In this document: positions 63,213-64,000 of the stretch, piece by piece
How positions within the stretch are numbered: the stretch's first letter is position 1
Layout: each line of letters starts with the position of its first letter
Source: Exiguobacterium sp. s124
GTDB lineage: Bacteria; Bacillota; Bacilli; Exiguobacteriales; Exiguobacteriaceae
Reading direction: 5' to 3'
DNA: 64,000 nt
Assembly: GCF_018617485.1 (NCBI RefSeq)
Contig: NZ_JACSKH010000002.1
Span: forward strand, 186,001 to 250,000
Notes under the pieces: generated by a model
Seen by the model: the letters and a program-made list of their open reading frames with translations, nothing else
Databases searched by the model: none
Told to the model about the DNA's origin: nothing
Program-made: the position numbers and the translations under genes

Positions 63213-64000
63213 ATACGGATTGATTCGTCGTTTCACGCAAGAACGTGATTAAACGGCGATACGTCGAGTTGGCCGCTGGTCGGTCCATTTCGAAGTAATA
63301 GTTATGACCAAGTTCGTGTTCGTTTTGATCATAAAACACAGTCGTCACATCTGTTCGACCTGAGAGAATTGTCGCAAATTCTTTCGCCTGATCTTCAAAC
63401 GAATGATCGTTTCCGTCGGCGATGAATGTTGGCACAAACGTGGCAGGTACGTTGACGAGCGGTGAAGCTTCAGCGACGACCGGGAGCGTTTCCCAGTTGT
63501 ATGTGCCGAAGTAAGCCCAGCCGATGCGTTTGAACAAGAAGCGATTCACCGATTTCGATGACTCGAGCCATGACCGTTTCAAATCCAGTGGAGCAGATAA
63601 TAAGACAGCTCCAAGGATCGATGATTTCGGTACGACTTGTCTGACCTCTGCAGAAGGCGAGTAGTCGTCATTCATCTGGATGCCAACAAACTGTGCGACG
63701 AGCTGTCCACCATTCGAATCACCCGCGAAAAAGACGCGGTCCAAGTCGAGGCGGAATCGATCATTGTTTTCAGCAATGAACGAATATGCTTCTTCGATTT
63801 GTTGAAGTGGTGTCGGATAGGTCACATCAGGTGCAAGCGCATAGTTGATGCTGACGACGTTGTAACCGTTACTCGCAATCGATGTCGCGTACTTGAGGAC
63901 ATCTGATTTGTCACCACCGACGAATGAGCCACCGTGTACCCAAAAAATCGTCGGGACCGTACGGCTGTCTCCTTCATAGCGAATCAAATCAAACGTTCCG
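63211..64000 (-). CDS. Alpha/beta hydrolase, partial at window edge
   Basis: At least 263 residues of an alpha/beta hydrolase fold-3 enzyme (esterase/lipase type). The oxyanion motif is FWVHGGSFVGGDKSDV, the nucleophile elbow VFFAGDSNGGQLV, and the C-terminal FIADGNDHSF and NEHELGHNYYFE supply Asp and His. The frame stays open through 64000 (GTFDLIRYEGD upstream of the first internal start), so the N terminus, perhaps with a membrane anchor, lies outside the window. Confidence 0.85.
   Translation of the reverse strand, partial: GTFDLIRYEGDSRTVPTIFWVHGGSFVGGDKSDVLKYATSIASNGYNVVSINYALAPDVTYPTPLQQIEEAYSFIAENNDRFRLDLDRVFFAGDSNGGQLVAQFVGIQMNDDYSPSAEVRQVVPKSSILGAVLLSAPLDLKRSWLESSKSVNRFLFKRIGWAYFGTYNWETLPVVAEASPLVNVPATFVPTFIADGNDHSFEDQAKEFATILSGRTDVTTVFYDQNEHELGHNYYFEMDRPAANSTYRRLITFLRETTNQSV

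Overview
The window is about 47-50% GC and densely coded on both strands. Genes have strong AGGAGG-type ribosome binding sites, and most transcription units end in sharp U-tract hairpins. Gene content points to a low-GC Gram-positive bacterium of the Bacillales: bacillithiol genes bshB2-yojF, a lutABC lactate operon, queCDEF behind a preQ1 riboswitch, xpt-pbuX behind a guanine riboswitch, a T-box leader, a family II pyrophosphatase and the ABC-F protein YfmM. Exiguobacterium is my best guess; this rests on recalled homologues and no search was run. No rRNA, tRNA, CRISPR array or prophage was seen.

Layout. 1-9.5 kb: small membrane proteins (DoxX, DUF3817), an MFS exporter divergent from an XRE-TPR regulator, an S66 carboxypeptidase, HxlR and VOC proteins, a 5'-3' exonuclease, a CNNM/CorC-type protein and glucose dehydrogenase. 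9.6-17.2 kb: an apparently complete mannosylglycerate pathway (RpiR regulator, PTS EIIABC, GH38 mannosidase, glycerate kinase, mannose-6-phosphate isomerase). 17.2-22.9 kb: HxlR-nitroreductase-broken SDR, an orphan histidine kinase, and a PadR / HAAS-DUF4097 pair. 22.9-31.6 kb: lutABC, pbuG, a LacI regulator with a perfect 20-bp palindrome, HesB-like protein, ppaC and DUF418. 31.6-41.2 kb: ABC-F, purine salvage (xpt and a frameshifted pbuX), an NCS2 permease, hydrolase, MFS and an EEP nuclease. 41.3-48.6 kb: a PTS EIICB with three operators at 22-bp spacing, trmH, acetyltransferase, a His-tailed membrane protein, and queFEDC on the minus strand. 48.8-64 kb: nhaC, mpg, a DJ-1/PfpI protein, a broken MFS, bshB2-yojF, pdxK, cbpA, a lone TnpB element, an acetyltransferase whose start codon looks like AUC, dagK-like kinase, MarR-azoreductase, ung, a T-box-controlled aromatic amino acid hydroxylase, and a partial hydrolase running off the right edge.

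Linked functions. Purine salvage is under layered control (PurBox-like sites plus a riboswitch). The mannosylglycerate operon encodes uptake, hydrolysis and entry of both products into glycolysis. The T-box specifier reads most naturally as a tyrosine codon, which fits an enzyme that makes tyrosine from phenylalanine.

Several genes carry lesions: an SDR with a stop and a frameshift, pbuX with a frameshift, an MFS gene with a stop at codon 10, and an acetyltransferase without a canonical start. They are either real decay or sequencing error. No wholly new system is evident. The strongest leads are the tandem-operator promoter, the lone TnpB element whose end supplies a neighbour's stop codon, the AUC start, and the tyrosine T-box on phenylalanine hydroxylase.
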